DNA of 64,000 nucleotides from JAAZIN01 sp964441025 (GCA_964441025.1 CAYTXG010000002.1:124001-188000), one strand, 5' to 3'; shown: positions 15,999 to 26,750, numbered from the stretch's first letter. The notes: generated by a model from the letters alone, not told the origin. Numbers and translations are program-made.

Positions 15999-17561
15999 TC
16001 AATGTTTGAAATAGCGCCGCCCTGTAAAAACCATGGCTATACCGTGTTTATTGCAGGTCTCGATGGCTTCACTGTCCTTCAGCGAACCTCCGGGCTGCAC
16101 AATGGCCGTTACTCCCGCTGCGGCGGCAACCTCCACAGTATCGGGAAAAGGGAAGAAGGCATCGGAGCCCAGAACGGCGCCCCGCGCTTTTTCCCCCGCC
16201 TGCTCCAGGGCGATGCGCGCCGCCCCGACGCGGTTCATCTGCCCGGCGCCCACACCCAGGGTGCGCTCCCCTTTGGCCACAACAATAGCGTTTGACTTCA
16301 CATGCTTGACCACCCTCTGGGCAAAGGTCAGATCGCGCAGCTCATCTTCGCCGGGCGCTCTGACGGTAACCACTCTGCCCGCCGATAGATCCACCGGCTC
16401 CCGGTCCGCCCTTTGCGCAAGCATGCCGCCGGAAACCGCTTTCAGATCCAGATTGCGGGTCTCCTCCTCGCCCGGGGAGACCATCTCCAGGAGGCGAACC
16501 CCTTTTTTCTTCATGAATACCTCTATCGCCCCCAGGGTGAAAGAGGGGGCGGCGACAACCTCCAGGAATGTCTTTACCATCTCCAGGGCCGTCCCTTCGC
16601 CCACCTGGCGATTCAGAGCCACAATACCCCCGAAAATGGAAACAGGGTCGGCTTCGTAAGCCAGCCTGTAAGCCTCCTCCAGGATTTCCGCCGAAGCCAC
16701 CCCGCAGGGATTGGTATGCTTTACCGCCACAGCCGTGGGCCCGGTAAATTCGTGCAGCAGCTCCCAGGCAGCCTGCAGATCATTGATATTGTTGTACGAA
16801 AGCTCCTTGCCCTGCAACTGCTTTGCCGCAGCCAGCCCAAACCGCTCATCACCCAAAGCATAAAAGGCCGCCTGCTGCTGCGGATTCTCTCCGTAGCGCA
16901 GGGCCATCACCTTCCGCAGCGGCAGGCTGAGCAGCGGTGGAAAAGGGCTTTCCCCCCCTTGAGGCTGACTGTTGAGATAACCGGCAATCAGTGCATCATA
17001 GTGAGCCGTGTGGGCAAAAGCTTCCGCCGCCAGCCGGTACCTGGTCTCATCGGAAATGGCCCCCTGTTCCGACAGCTCTGCAGCAATCTGCCGGTAGCGG
17101 GCCGGATTGACCACCACGGCAACATGAGCAAAATTCTTCGCGGCGGCGCGGAGCATCGCCGGACCGCCTATATCGATATTTTCCACCGCTTCATCCAGCT
17201 CCACCCCGGGCCGGGCGATGGCCTGGGCAAAGGGATACAGATTGACCACCAGAAGCTGGATGGGCAGAATATCCTGCCCGGCAAGCTGTTGCCGGTGCTC
17301 CTCCAGATCCAGGCGGGCCAGCAGGCCGCCGTGAATTTTCGGATGCATTGTCTTCACCCTTCCCCCGAGAATTTCGGGAAATCCGGTCACCCCGGCCGCT
17401 TCAGTCACCGGAATACCGGCATCGCCTAAAACGCGTGCCGTCCCCCCCGTTGATATAATCTCCCACCCCAGTGCAACGAGACTGCGGGCCAGATCCATAA
17501 TTCCGCTTTTGTCGGATACACTGAGAAGCGCTCTTTTTCGATAACTGCTAGCCCAGCTCAA
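15999..17561 (-). CDS. purH: Bifunctional AICAR formyltransferase / IMP cyclohydrolase
   Basis: A 520-residue enzyme for the last two steps to IMP. The N-terminal MGS-like cyclohydrolase domain (RALLSVSDKSGI ... STGGTARVL ... GGRVKTMHPKIHGG) is followed by the transformylase domain with the catalytic KHTNPCG. The start is TTG 17561 behind AAGAAGG; it overlaps the purN stop by 14 bases, which suggests translational coupling. Confidence 0.97.
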   Translation of the reverse strand: MSWASSYRKRALLSVSDKSGIMDLARSLVALGWEIISTGGTARVLGDAGIPVTEAAGVTGFPEILGGRVKTMHPKIHGGLLARLDLEEHRQQLAGQDILPIQLLVVNLYPFAQAIARPGVELDEAVENIDIGGPAMLRAAAKNFAHVAVVVNPARYRQIAAELSEQGAISDETRYRLAAEAFAHTAHYDALIAGYLNSQPQGGESPFPPLLSLPLRKVMALRYGENPQQQAAFYALGDERFGLAAAKQLQGKELSYNNINDLQAAWELLHEFTGPTAVAVKHTNPCGVASAEILEEAYRLAYEADPVSIFGGIVALNRQVGEGTALEMVKTFLEVVAAPSFTLGAIEVFMKKKGVRLLEMVSPGEEETRNLDLKAVSGGMLAQRADREPVDLSAGRVVTVRAPGEDELRDLTFAQRVVKHVKSNAIVVAKGERTLGVGAGQMNRVGAARIALEQAGEKARGAVLGSDAFFPFPDTVEVAAAAGVTAIVQPGGSLKDSEAIETCNKHGIAMVFTGRRYFKH

Positions 17562-18156
17562 TAAAACACCTTCTTCCTTCGACTCTTAGCTTGCCCCGGC
17601 AGAAAAGCTCGATTGCCCGTGGATATAAGCGGTGCTCCAGGGCATGAATCCGCGCCTGCAGCGTCTCCACCGTGTCGTCCTGCAGCACCGGTACCGCCTC
17701 CTGCAAAATAACCGGCCCGGTGTCAAGCCCTTCGTCTACGAAATGGACCGTGCACCCCGTCACCTTCACCCCATAATCAAGGGCCTGTTGAGCCCCGATC
17801 ATGCCCCGGAAAGAAGGCAGCAGCGAGGGATGAACATTCATCATCCGCATAGGAAAAGCCTGAACCAGGTGCGGTGAGAGCAGCCGCATAAAACCGGCCA
17901 GCGCCACCAGGTCTACGCGCCGCTCCCGCAGCTCCGCAGCCAGCGCCCGGTCATACTCCTCACGCCCCCGGCAGGCGCGGGGATCCATGAAAAGAGCCCT
18001 GACTCCTCGCCGGCGGGCACGCTCCAGCGCCGGCGCCTCCTTCCGGTCGCTGATCACCAGCACCACCTCGCCGCTGATCTCCCCCAGCTCCGCCGCCTCC
18101 AGTATAGCCTGCAAATTCGTCCCCTCTCCCGAGGCCAGCACCGCAATCCGCTTCAT
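17548..18156 (-). CDS. purN: Phosphoribosylglycinamide formyltransferase
   Basis: About 202 residues; transfers a formyl group from 10-formyl-THF to GAR. It begins MKRIAVLASGEGTNLQAIL and has LAGFMRLLSP, NVHPSLLPSF and TVHFVDEGLDTGPVI, the substrate and catalytic N/H/D motifs. The frame is open to 18183, but ATG 18156 fits the family and has GGGGGGAGTGGAG directly upstream. That G-run is the flank of REP doublet B, so the repeat supplies the ribosome-binding site. Confidence 0.96.
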   Translation of the reverse strand: MKRIAVLASGEGTNLQAILEAAELGEISGEVVLVISDRKEAPALERARRRGVRALFMDPRACRGREEYDRALAAELRERRVDLVALAGFMRLLSPHLVQAFPMRMMNVHPSLLPSFRGMIGAQQALDYGVKVTGCTVHFVDEGLDTGPVILQEAVPVLQDDTVETLQARIHALEHRLYPRAIELFCRGKLRVEGRRCFIELG

Positions 18157-18170
18157 ACTCCACTCCCCCC

Positions 18171-18220
18171 CGGTGCCAGGCACCAGGCGCTACTATTGCT
18201 CCCACCCCCGGTGCCAGGTC
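18171..18220 (-). repeat. REP doublet B upstream of purN and of the RAYT gene
   Basis: Copy 1 (18171-18193) is CGGTGCC-A-GGCACC followed by AGGCGCTAC (GTAG on the minus strand). Copy 2 (about 18203-18220) keeps CCCCCGGTGCCAGG but has lost its right arm. Their centres are about 38 bases apart. It lies between purN and the divergent RAYT gene, which starts 84 bases further on. Confidence 0.8.
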
Positions 18221-18241
18221 TTCCCTTTCCGCATCCTGATA

Positions 18242-18270
18242 TTGACAAAGCAGTTCACTTATGTTAATAT
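18242..18270 (+). promoter_or_regulatory. Sigma-70 promoter of the RAYT gene
   Basis: TTGACA (18242-18247), a 17-base spacer and TAATAT (18265-18270), followed 20 bases later by GGAGGG and the ATG at 18304. It is near consensus, so the transposase gene is expected to be transcribed independently of the pur operon, against its direction. Confidence 0.75.
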
Positions 18271-18303
18271 TCGCTCAAATGTATTCTGTGGAGGGCTTAA
18301 GTT

Positions 18304-19122
18304 ATGCCCAGAAAACCACGTATTCATTTTGCCGGTGCTATTTACCATGTCATTACCAGGGGAAACAACCAGGAAACCATCTTCGCCGGTAGAAAAGACA
18401 AACGATATTACCTGGATAAACTGAAAGAACTCAGCCGAAAATTTTTCTTCGACTTACTGATCTATGCAATTATGGACAACCATTCACATTTAACCATCCA
18501 GGTCGGTGACACACCTCTCTCGAAAATAATGCACCATCTTCAACAGGGATATGCAACCTATTATAACCACGAACATGACCAATCAGGACATGTTTTCCAA
18601 AACAGGTATAGAGCTTTTCTCTGTGAAGATGATCGTTACCTTCTCGCATTGCTGAGATACATACACCTTAATCCAGTAACGGCAAAGATAACCGTCGATC
18701 TTGATTACCCCTGGAGCAGCCATGCATACTATGCCGGAAAGAAAAAAGACAGCCTGGTAAACACGTCTCTTATCTACAGTATTATCCGGCAGGGGGAAAG
18801 CTCAAACCCAGCAGAAGAATATATTCGCTTTATGGAGCAGTTGACTGAAGAGCTGCCCCAACCGGGTTACCTCTCTTCCTTGCAGGAAAAACCGGCTGAT
18901 GATGTTTTTCCGGCTATTGAAAAGATCGCAGCCTTTTTTGGAATCAGCCGGGAACAGCTTTTATCCAGAGCAAGAACCTCGGTAGCGGCGGCTGCCCGTA
19001 AAGAGGTGATCATGGCATTACATCACCACCATAACTGGAGAAACAGGGATATAGCAACTCTGCTCAAGATCAACATCTCCTATGTCAGAAAAATTATAGC
19101 CGATAACCCCCGCCCCGGATAA
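18304..19122 (+). CDS. REP-associated tyrosine transposase (RAYT, IS200-like Y1 HUH enzyme)
   Basis: A 272-residue protein opening MPRKPRIHFAGAIYHVITRG, the hallmark of stand-alone Y1_Tnp proteins. The metal-binding HUH-type motif is H60-S-H62 (in MDNHSHL), and the likely nucleophilic tyrosine is in GYATYYN (Y86). GHVFQNRYRAF, YIHLNPV and YPWSSHAYY are typical RAYT motifs. The last 70 residues form a DnaA-C/HTH-like domain (NWRNRDIATLLKINISYVRKI). It lies opposite to the pur operon between purM and purN, with REPs on both sides (18171 and 19136). RAYTs nick REP DNA 3' of a GTAG/GGAG-type tetranucleotide, which these repeats carry. The frame is intact. Confidence 0.92.
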   Translation: MPRKPRIHFAGAIYHVITRGNNQETIFAGRKDKRYYLDKLKELSRKFFFDLLIYAIMDNHSHLTIQVGDTPLSKIMHHLQQGYATYYNHEHDQSGHVFQNRYRAFLCEDDRYLLALLRYIHLNPVTAKITVDLDYPWSSHAYYAGKKKDSLVNTSLIYSIIRQGESSNPAEEYIRFMEQLTEELPQPGYLSSLQEKPADDVFPAIEKIAAFFGISREQLLSRARTSVAAAARKEVIMALHHHHNWRNRDIATLLKINISYVRKIIADNPRPG

Positions 19123-19126
19123 AGTT

Positions 19127-19158
19127 ACTCCCCCCCGGTGCCTGGCACCGGGCGCTAC
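19127..19158 (-). repeat. Single REP C, just after the RAYT stop
   Basis: CGGTGCC-T-GGCACCG (19136-19150) followed by GGCGCTAC; on the minus strand this reads GTAGCGCC + palindrome + GGGGGGGAGTAAC. It begins 5-14 bases after the RAYT stop and ends 3 bases before the purM stop. It has the same orientation as copies A, B and D. It is the only site in the window with one copy rather than two. Confidence 0.85.
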
Positions 19159-19160
19159 TA

Positions 19161-20174
19161 TTATTTTTTGATAGCGCCTATTTTAAAGGCGGGAGCAGCA
19201 GCTTGTTCCAGCTCACTTAGCACCGGTCCTGCTTCCTCAGGCGACACCACTATGATGTAACCGATGCCCATGTTGAAGGTGCGGTACATCTCCTGCCGCG
19301 CCACCATGCCCATTTTTTCGATTAGACCAAATATAGGCGGTATCTCCCAGGAGGAGTAATCGATCACCGCCTGCAGACCTGCCGGCAGGATCCGCGGCAC
19401 ATTTCCCGGCAGTCCGCCGCCGGTGATATGCGCCATCCCTTTGATCCGGAAGCGACGCAGCAGTGGTAAAATCTCCGGCACGTAAATGCGCGTCGGACGG
19501 AGCATCTCTTCTCCAAGCGAGACCCCCTCCAGCTCAGCAGGCTTATCCTCCAGGGAGAAACCGCTACGTTCAAGCAGCACCTGCCGGGCCAGTGCATAAC
19601 CATTGCTGTGCAGCCCTGTCGAAGCCAGCCCGATGATCACGTCTCCGGAAACAGCGGTGCCGCCGTCGATGATCCGCTCCTGCTCGACAATGCCCAGGGC
19701 AAATCCGGCCAGATCATACTCCCCCGGAGGATAGAAACCTGGCATCTCCGCAGTCTCCCCGCCCAGAAGGGCACATCCGGCCAGGCGGCAGCCCCGGGCC
19801 AGCCCAGTCACCACCTGCTCCACCTGCCCCGGATCCAGTTTCCCCACAGCCAGATAGTCGAGGAAAAACAGCGGCTCCGCACCCTGGGCCAGAATATCGT
19901 TGACGCACATGGCCACGCAATCCTCACCAACGGTTTCATGCTTTCCGGCAGCAAAAGCCACTTTCAACTTTGTACCCACTCCGTCGCACCCCGACACCAG
20001 CACCGGCTTGCGGTAGGCCTCCCGGTCCAGTGCGAAGAGCCCTCCGAAACCGCCCAGATCCTGGAGCACGCCTTCCCGGAATGTGGTGCGGGCCAGGCCC
20101 TTGATCCGCTCCACAGCAGCTTCTCCCGCCGCAATATCCACCCCTGCCTGCCGGTAATCAATTTGCTCTTTCAT
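19161..20174 (-). CDS. purM: Phosphoribosylformylglycinamidine cyclo-ligase (AIR synthetase)
   Basis: A 337-residue ATP-dependent enzyme making AIR from FGAM. It carries DGVGTKLKVA, CVNDILAQGAEPLFFLDY, GGETAEMPG and ITGGGLPGN, all expected. Full length. It starts at ATG 20174; the upstream GGAAGGATGGAG comes from the edge of REP doublet D. It is separated from purN by the oppositely oriented RAYT gene. Confidence 0.97.
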   Translation of the reverse strand: MKEQIDYRQAGVDIAAGEAAVERIKGLARTTFREGVLQDLGGFGGLFALDREAYRKPVLVSGCDGVGTKLKVAFAAGKHETVGEDCVAMCVNDILAQGAEPLFFLDYLAVGKLDPGQVEQVVTGLARGCRLAGCALLGGETAEMPGFYPPGEYDLAGFALGIVEQERIIDGGTAVSGDVIIGLASTGLHSNGYALARQVLLERSGFSLEDKPAELEGVSLGEEMLRPTRIYVPEILPLLRRFRIKGMAHITGGGLPGNVPRILPAGLQAVIDYSSWEIPPIFGLIEKMGMVARQEMYRTFNMGIGYIIVVSPEEAGPVLSELEQAAAPAFKIGAIKK

Positions 20175-20196
20175 CGAAATTCATGCTCCATCCTTC

Positions 20197-20260
20197 CGGT
20201 GCCCGGCACCAATATCTACAATTACTCCCCCCCGGTGCCTGGCACCTGTGGGGAGTAATT
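20197..20260 (-). repeat. REP doublet D between hppA and purM
   Basis: Copy 1 (20197-20219) is CGGTGCC-C-GGCACC with CTAC at its right end. Copy 2 (20220-20260) is a long palindrome, AATTACTCCCC ... GGTGCC-T-GGCACC ... GGGGAGTAATT, with 11-base outer arms. The centres are 36 bases apart. The doublet fills the 95-base gap before purM. Confidence 0.85.
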
Positions 20261-20269
20261 TTGTTTTTG

Positions 20270-22237
<1,968 letters not shown>

Positions 22238-22299
22238 CTTATAAATCCTCCTTCACATGTACATAAAATAATACAAAATACTGCTAGCACTGTGATTTA

Positions 22300-22320
22300 T
22301 TTACCTACCGGTGGGTGAAA
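22300..22320. promoter_or_regulatory. Palindrome upstream of hppA, possible operator
   Basis: TTTACCTACCGGTGGGTGAAA is nearly symmetric about ACCGGT (core 22303-22316, one mismatched pair), about 65 bases upstream of the hppA start in the 167-base purF-hppA gap. Size and symmetry suit a repressor site controlling hppA separately from the upstream pur genes. No cognate regulator is known. Confidence 0.35.
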
Positions 22321-22404
22321 TTCCTGCTGCACCAAAAATTATCATCCCCGCCCGCCGGTTTGGTAAATTACGACGCCGGCAACAAAAATCCGCCATCCGT
22401 CTAA

Positions 22405-23778
22405 TTAGCGGATGGGGTAGCTTCCGGTAAAACAGGACCGGCAAAGGCCCTCCGGGGAAAGTCCCACCGCAGCCACCGTCCCCTCGAGGCTGAGATAACC
22501 CAGCGAATCGGCGCCGATCTCCCCGGCAATGGATGCCTCATCACGCCGGTAGGCAATGAGTTCGGGCGAAGCGGGCATATCTATACCGTAGAGGCAGGCA
22601 TCGATGACCGGGGGTGAGCTGATGCGCAGGTGCACCTCCCGCGCCCCGGCCCGCCGCATCAAACGGACCAGCTTCACGCTGGTGGTACCCCGGACAATGG
22701 AATCGTCGACGATAACTACACGCCTGCCCCGGACAATCTTCTCCACCGCGTTCAGCTTCAAATCCACTCCCTCTTCGCGCATCCTCTGCGTGGGCCGCAG
22801 GAATGTGCGGCCGATATAGCGATTTTTCACCAGCGCCATCTCATAAGGCAGCCCCGCCTGCTCGGCATAACCCGAAGCGGCGGCAATGCTGGAATCGGGC
22901 ACCCCCGTGACCATATCGGCGGAGACGGGGTGTTCCCGGGCCAGCTGCCTCCCCATTTCGCGCCGGGCGAGATGCACATTTTTTCCCTGCAGGTTGCTGT
23001 CGGGACGGGCAAAATAGATGAATTCAAAGATGCACAGCGATGCCGCCCCATCGGGCAGCATCGGGAATGATTTCAGCCCCTCCCCGTCAAGCACCACCGC
23101 CTCGCCCGGCTCCACCTCTCGCATAAATTTTGCGCCGATGGTGTCAAAAGCGCAAGTCTCGGAGGCAAGAAAGTACCCGTTCTCCCCCAGACGCCCCAGC
23201 GAAAGGGGGCGGAACCCCTGGCTGTCGCGCAGCCCGATAATCTTTTTCCCGTCGCTCAGGACAAAAGCAAAGGCTCCTTGCAGGCGCGGCGCCGCCGCCG
23301 CCAGGGCCTCCTCCAGGCAGGGATTGTTCTGCCTGGCAATGAGATGGCCCAGCAGCTCGCTGTCCGTATCGGTCTGGAAAATGGCTCCCTGCCCGGCAAG
23401 CTCATCGCGCAGCCTCTCCGCATTGACCAGGCGCCCGTTGTGGGCTATCGCCAGTTCGCCGTAGCGGTAGCGCAGCAGCAGCGGTTGGCTGTTCTCGGGG
23501 CCGCGCCCTCCCGCACCGTAAGCGTAGCGCACATGCCCCAGGGCCAGCGGGCCGCGGCGCCTTTTCAGCTCCTCCGTCCGGGGAAATATTTCGGAAACCA
23601 GCCCCGGCCCTCTTTTCAGCCAGATCTCCCCCCCGTCACCGGAGCCGACAGCTATGCCGGCGCTTTCCTGTCCGCGGTGCTGCAGCGCGTACAGGGCAAA
23701 ACAGGTAAGGTAGGCCATGGGCAGATGGACAGCCCAGCCGCCGCAGACTCCGCAGGCTTCCCTTATGGAGCTGGACAC
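22405..23778 (-). CDS. purF: Amidophosphoribosyltransferase
   Basis: Catalyses the first committed purine step, PRPP + Gln to phosphoribosylamine + PPi. From GTG 23778 (AGGGGGGCGATTCC upstream) it has 457 residues. A short propeptide, VSSSIREA, is followed by the N-terminal nucleophile Cys in CGVCGG, as in the Bacillus-type self-processing enzyme. ALQHRGQESAGI and the PRPP motif VVIVDDSIVRGTT are present, as are CIFEFIYFARPDS and CRSCFTGSYP, whose Cys residues match [4Fe-4S]-type PurF. The frame opens earlier (23874) but inside purL. It overlaps the purL end by 16 bases. Confidence 0.96.
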   Translation of the reverse strand: MSSSIREACGVCGGWAVHLPMAYLTCFALYALQHRGQESAGIAVGSGDGGEIWLKRGPGLVSEIFPRTEELKRRRGPLALGHVRYAYGAGGRGPENSQPLLLRYRYGELAIAHNGRLVNAERLRDELAGQGAIFQTDTDSELLGHLIARQNNPCLEEALAAAAPRLQGAFAFVLSDGKKIIGLRDSQGFRPLSLGRLGENGYFLASETCAFDTIGAKFMREVEPGEAVVLDGEGLKSFPMLPDGAASLCIFEFIYFARPDSNLQGKNVHLARREMGRQLAREHPVSADMVTGVPDSSIAAASGYAEQAGLPYEMALVKNRYIGRTFLRPTQRMREEGVDLKLNAVEKIVRGRRVVIVDDSIVRGTTSVKLVRLMRRAGAREVHLRISSPPVIDACLYGIDMPASPELIAYRRDEASIAGEIGADSLGYLSLEGTVAAVGLSPEGLCRSCFTGSYPIR

Positions 23779-26039
23779 GGAATCGCCCCCCTGTAAACAT
23801 TTTGCAGCTGCTCCAACGGCAGGTCCACAAGAGGCTCTCCTCCTGCAGAGATGCGCAGCCTCTCGCCGCCGCACCGGCCCAGCAGCAGGATCTCCACCGC
23901 CGCCGCCTTTGCCAGCGCCTCCAGGCCGGCGCAGTCAGCCTCCCTCGCTCGCAGCAGCACCCGCGTCGGCCCCTCTCCAAAAAGGGGCATCTCGGGCCGC
24001 GCCTGTGCAGGCAGCTCGATTTCAGCTCCGCATCCCTCCTGCAGGCAGAGCCCCCCCAGTGCCGTAGCCAGGCCGCCCAGGGACAGGGATCCGGCACCGC
24101 AGATGAGCCCATCCTTCACAAGCCGTCGCAGCAAATCATGCAGCCTACGCTCCAGCTCAAGATCGATGTCGGGCAGCGCACCGGCCGCCGCTCCATGCAG
24201 CACCTTCTGGTACTGGCTGCCGCCCAGGCTTACCTCCGCCGGACCGAGCAGGTACAGAACATCGCCTTCCCCGGCAAATCCGCAGCGGATCCGCTCCGCT
24301 GCAGCAGCATCCTCCAGCAGCCCCACCGCCCCGATGACGGGCGTGGGATAGATGGCCTCGCCGGCGACCTCGTTGTAGAAGCTGACATTGCCGCCCACAA
24401 CGGGCAGGTCCAGCGCCCGGCAGGCGGCGGCAATCCCCTCCACCGCCCTCCTGAATTGCCAGAAAACTTCCGGATTCTCCGGATTTCCAAAATTAAGCCC
24501 GTCGGTGATCCCCAGCGGCTTCGCCCCGACGCAGGCTAGCTCGCGCACCGCCTGGCACAGGGCGAATACCGACCCCCGGTAGGGATCAAGATAGACAAGG
24601 CGCCCATTCCCGGCCACCGCCACCGCCAGCGCCCCTTTATGCCCGGGCAGCGGCAGCAGCACAGCCGTGCCGCCGCCGGATCGAACATGAGCTTTGCCCC
24701 CGGCTTCCGTTCCGGATCTTCCGGCACCGCCCCCTTCGCCCCCGGCCTTCACTTGAGCCCCTTCCCCGCATTGGGGGGCCCAGGCCCAGCCGGCCACATC
24801 GGCCGTGCCGAACACTTTTAAAAATATCTCGTTGAGATCCCCCGCCGGGGCCGCCTTCATGGGATCGAGGGCGGCCAGCCTGCGGTAATATTCAGGCTCG
24901 CGGGAGGCTGGTTCATATACAGGCGCCCCTTCGGCAACGCTCTTTGCCGGCACCCGGGCCACCGCCTCGCCCCGGTGCTTCACCACAACAAGGCCGCCGC
25001 CGGTAACCTTTCCTACAGCGCTGCAGCAGAGCCCCCGCTTCACATAAGCCGCGGCGACCTGCTGCTGCTGTGCAGGCGCCACGATGAGAAGCATCCGCTC
25101 CTGCGTCTCCGAGGTGAGGATCTCATAAGCGTTCATCCCCTCATCCTCCTCCCGCAGCGGCACCCGCTCCAGCTCCACCTCCATGCCGCTGCCGGCCCTG
25201 GCCGCCGTCTCCGTGAGAGCGCAACTCAGTCCTGCTCCGCCCAGATCCTGCACCCCCAGGACCAGCCCGTTCTCAATTACCTCCAGCGTCGCCTCCAGCA
25301 GCGCTTTCCCCATGGCCGCATCGCCAACCTGCACCGGCTCATGCGCCTCATCTTCCATCTCCGCTGCGAACTGCTCCGAGGCGAAGGTGACGCCGTGAAT
25401 CCCCTCCCGCCCCGTGGGCGCACCGGCCAGCAGAAGCACATTCCCCTCTCCCGCCGCCAGCCCCCGCATCAGCTGCGCCGCCGGCAGCAACCCCACGCAC
25501 ATGACATTTGCCAGGGGATTGCCCCGGTAGCAATCCTCAAAAAAGAGCTCGGCGGAAAGAAACGGTATCTCTGTCCCGGCGGCGTACCAGCGCATTCCAG
25601 CCACCGCCCCTTCGAAGAGGAAACGGCTGCGCTTTTCCTCCAGCGGTCCGAAGCGCAGCGAGCCCAGCAGCGCAGCCGGCCGCGCCCCCATGGCCACGAT
25701 ATCGCGGATGATCCCCCCGGCGCCCGTTGCGGCGCCCTGGAAAGGCTCCACCGCTGTCGGGTGGTTGTGGCTCTCAATTTTAAAAGCCGCCGCCAGGCCG
25801 CCGCCCAGGTCGACAACGCCGGCGTTTTCGCCGGGGCCCTGCAGCACCTGCGGGCCTTCCACCGGCAGCAGGCGCAGCATCGCCCGGGAATGCTTGTAGC
25901 TGCAGTGCTCCGACCACATAACACTGTACATATTCAGCTCCACCAGATTCGGCTCCCGGCCCAGATCGACCCTGATGCGCTCATATTCTTCGTCACTAAG
26001 CCCCAGCTGCCGCCAGGGCTGATTGTTCATTGTTGCCAC
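23763..26039 (-). CDS. purL: Phosphoribosylformylglycinamidine synthase, PurL subunit (small type)
   Basis: About 758 residues, the length of the Bacillus-type PurL that needs PurQ (glutaminase) and PurS partners. SVMWSEHCSYKHS, IESHNHPTAVEPFQGAATGAGG and GGNVSFYNE are standard. The first choice of start is GTG 26039, with GGGAGG 10 bases upstream; ATG 26030 follows. The open frame up to 26117 has no PurL similarity. A Gly/Ala-rich insertion (around 445-470) separates the two halves. purS and purQ are not between purE and purL, nor elsewhere in the window. Confidence 0.95.
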   Translation of the reverse strand: MATMNNQPWRQLGLSDEEYERIRVDLGREPNLVELNMYSVMWSEHCSYKHSRAMLRLLPVEGPQVLQGPGENAGVVDLGGGLAAAFKIESHNHPTAVEPFQGAATGAGGIIRDIVAMGARPAALLGSLRFGPLEEKRSRFLFEGAVAGMRWYAAGTEIPFLSAELFFEDCYRGNPLANVMCVGLLPAAQLMRGLAAGEGNVLLLAGAPTGREGIHGVTFASEQFAAEMEDEAHEPVQVGDAAMGKALLEATLEVIENGLVLGVQDLGGAGLSCALTETAARAGSGMEVELERVPLREEDEGMNAYEILTSETQERMLLIVAPAQQQQVAAAYVKRGLCCSAVGKVTGGGLVVVKHRGEAVARVPAKSVAEGAPVYEPASREPEYYRRLAALDPMKAAPAGDLNEIFLKVFGTADVAGWAWAPQCGEGAQVKAGGEGGGAGRSGTEAGGKAHVRSGGGTAVLLPLPGHKGALAVAVAGNGRLVYLDPYRGSVFALCQAVRELACVGAKPLGITDGLNFGNPENPEVFWQFRRAVEGIAAACRALDLPVVGGNVSFYNEVAGEAIYPTPVIGAVGLLEDAAAAERIRCGFAGEGDVLYLLGPAEVSLGGSQYQKVLHGAAAGALPDIDLELERRLHDLLRRLVKDGLICGAGSLSLGGLATALGGLCLQEGCGAEIELPAQARPEMPLFGEGPTRVLLRAREADCAGLEALAKAAAVEILLLGRCGGERLRISAGGEPLVDLPLEQLQNVYRGAIPCPAP

Positions 26040-26159
26040 CGCATGCGCGCCTCCCGCCCTAAATATTCCTTTGTCCTTTTGTCCTTTTGCACTAATGCAA
26101 TTTTGCCCTTTGACCATTGCCCTTTTTCTTCAACAGATGCCTTTGCCGTTCCTGGGCGT

Positions 26160-26708
26160 TTATCCCGGCGCCCCCCGTTCCCCATCCCCGCGGGGAAAGG
26201 ATCCGGGGCATAACCCACCCCGCTTCAGCTTGCAGTCCTTCTCCTCCACCTGCGCCGCCAGATCCCGGCGGTAGCGGGCCAGCCTTTCCTGCAGCCCGCG
26301 GTTTTCCAGGGCCAGTATCTGCACCGCCAGCAGCCCGGCATTAAAAGCGCCGTTTACCGCCACTGTAGCCACGGGCACACCGCGGGGCATCTGCACAATC
26401 GCTAAAAGAGAATCAAGGCCCTCCAGGGGGGACCCCTCCACCGGCACCCCGATTACCGGCAGCGCCGTGTACGAAGCGATCACACCGGGCAGGTGGGCGG
26501 CGCCGCCCGCACCGGCGATGATTACCTTCAACCCCGCCTCAGCCGCGCCCCGGGCATAGCGGGCCACCTTCTCCGGATGGCGGTGTGCGCTGGCAATAGA
26601 GGCTTCATAGACGACACCGAATAAATCCAGCGCTTCGCCCGCACCGGCCATCACCTGCAGATCGGAATCGCTGCCCATCACTATGCCCACTTCGGCTCCT
26701 CCACCCAT
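26160..26708 (-). CDS. purE: N5-carboxyaminoimidazole ribonucleotide mutase
   Basis: A 182-residue class I PurE. GIVMGSDSDLQVM, the catalytic SAHRHPEK and AGAGGAAHLPGV are clear. The last 25 residues are a basic, Gly-rich extension. It follows the purine permease by 55 bases that hold a GGGGCGGC hairpin. Class I PurE normally needs PurK, which is not seen here. Confidence 0.94.
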   Translation of the reverse strand: MGGGAEVGIVMGSDSDLQVMAGAGEALDLFGVVYEASIASAHRHPEKVARYARGAAEAGLKVIIAGAGGAAHLPGVIASYTALPVIGVPVEGSPLEGLDSLLAIVQMPRGVPVATVAVNGAFNAGLLAVQILALENRGLQERLARYRRDLAAQVEEKDCKLKRGGLCPGSFPRGDGERGAPG

Positions 26709-26731
26709 CCAATCACACCCTTTATAAATAG

Positions 26732-26750
26732 GGGGCGGCTGCGCCGCCCC
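26732..26750. repeat. GC-rich hairpin between permease and purE
   Basis: GGGGCGGC (26732-26739) and GCCGCCCC (26743-26750) around a 3-base loop, 14 bases or so before the permease stop and about 25 bases upstream of purE. The same arms occur at 4912-4933. No U-tract; it may limit read-through or stabilise mRNA ends. Confidence 0.45.

Noticed and set aside
16413..17429. A 338-codon open frame on the plus strand
   Set aside because: Antisense shadow of purH with no ribosome-binding site or domain.
24975..26213. A 412-codon open frame on the plus strand
   Set aside because: Antisense to purL; low-complexity His/Arg/Leu/Gln composition and no family motif.
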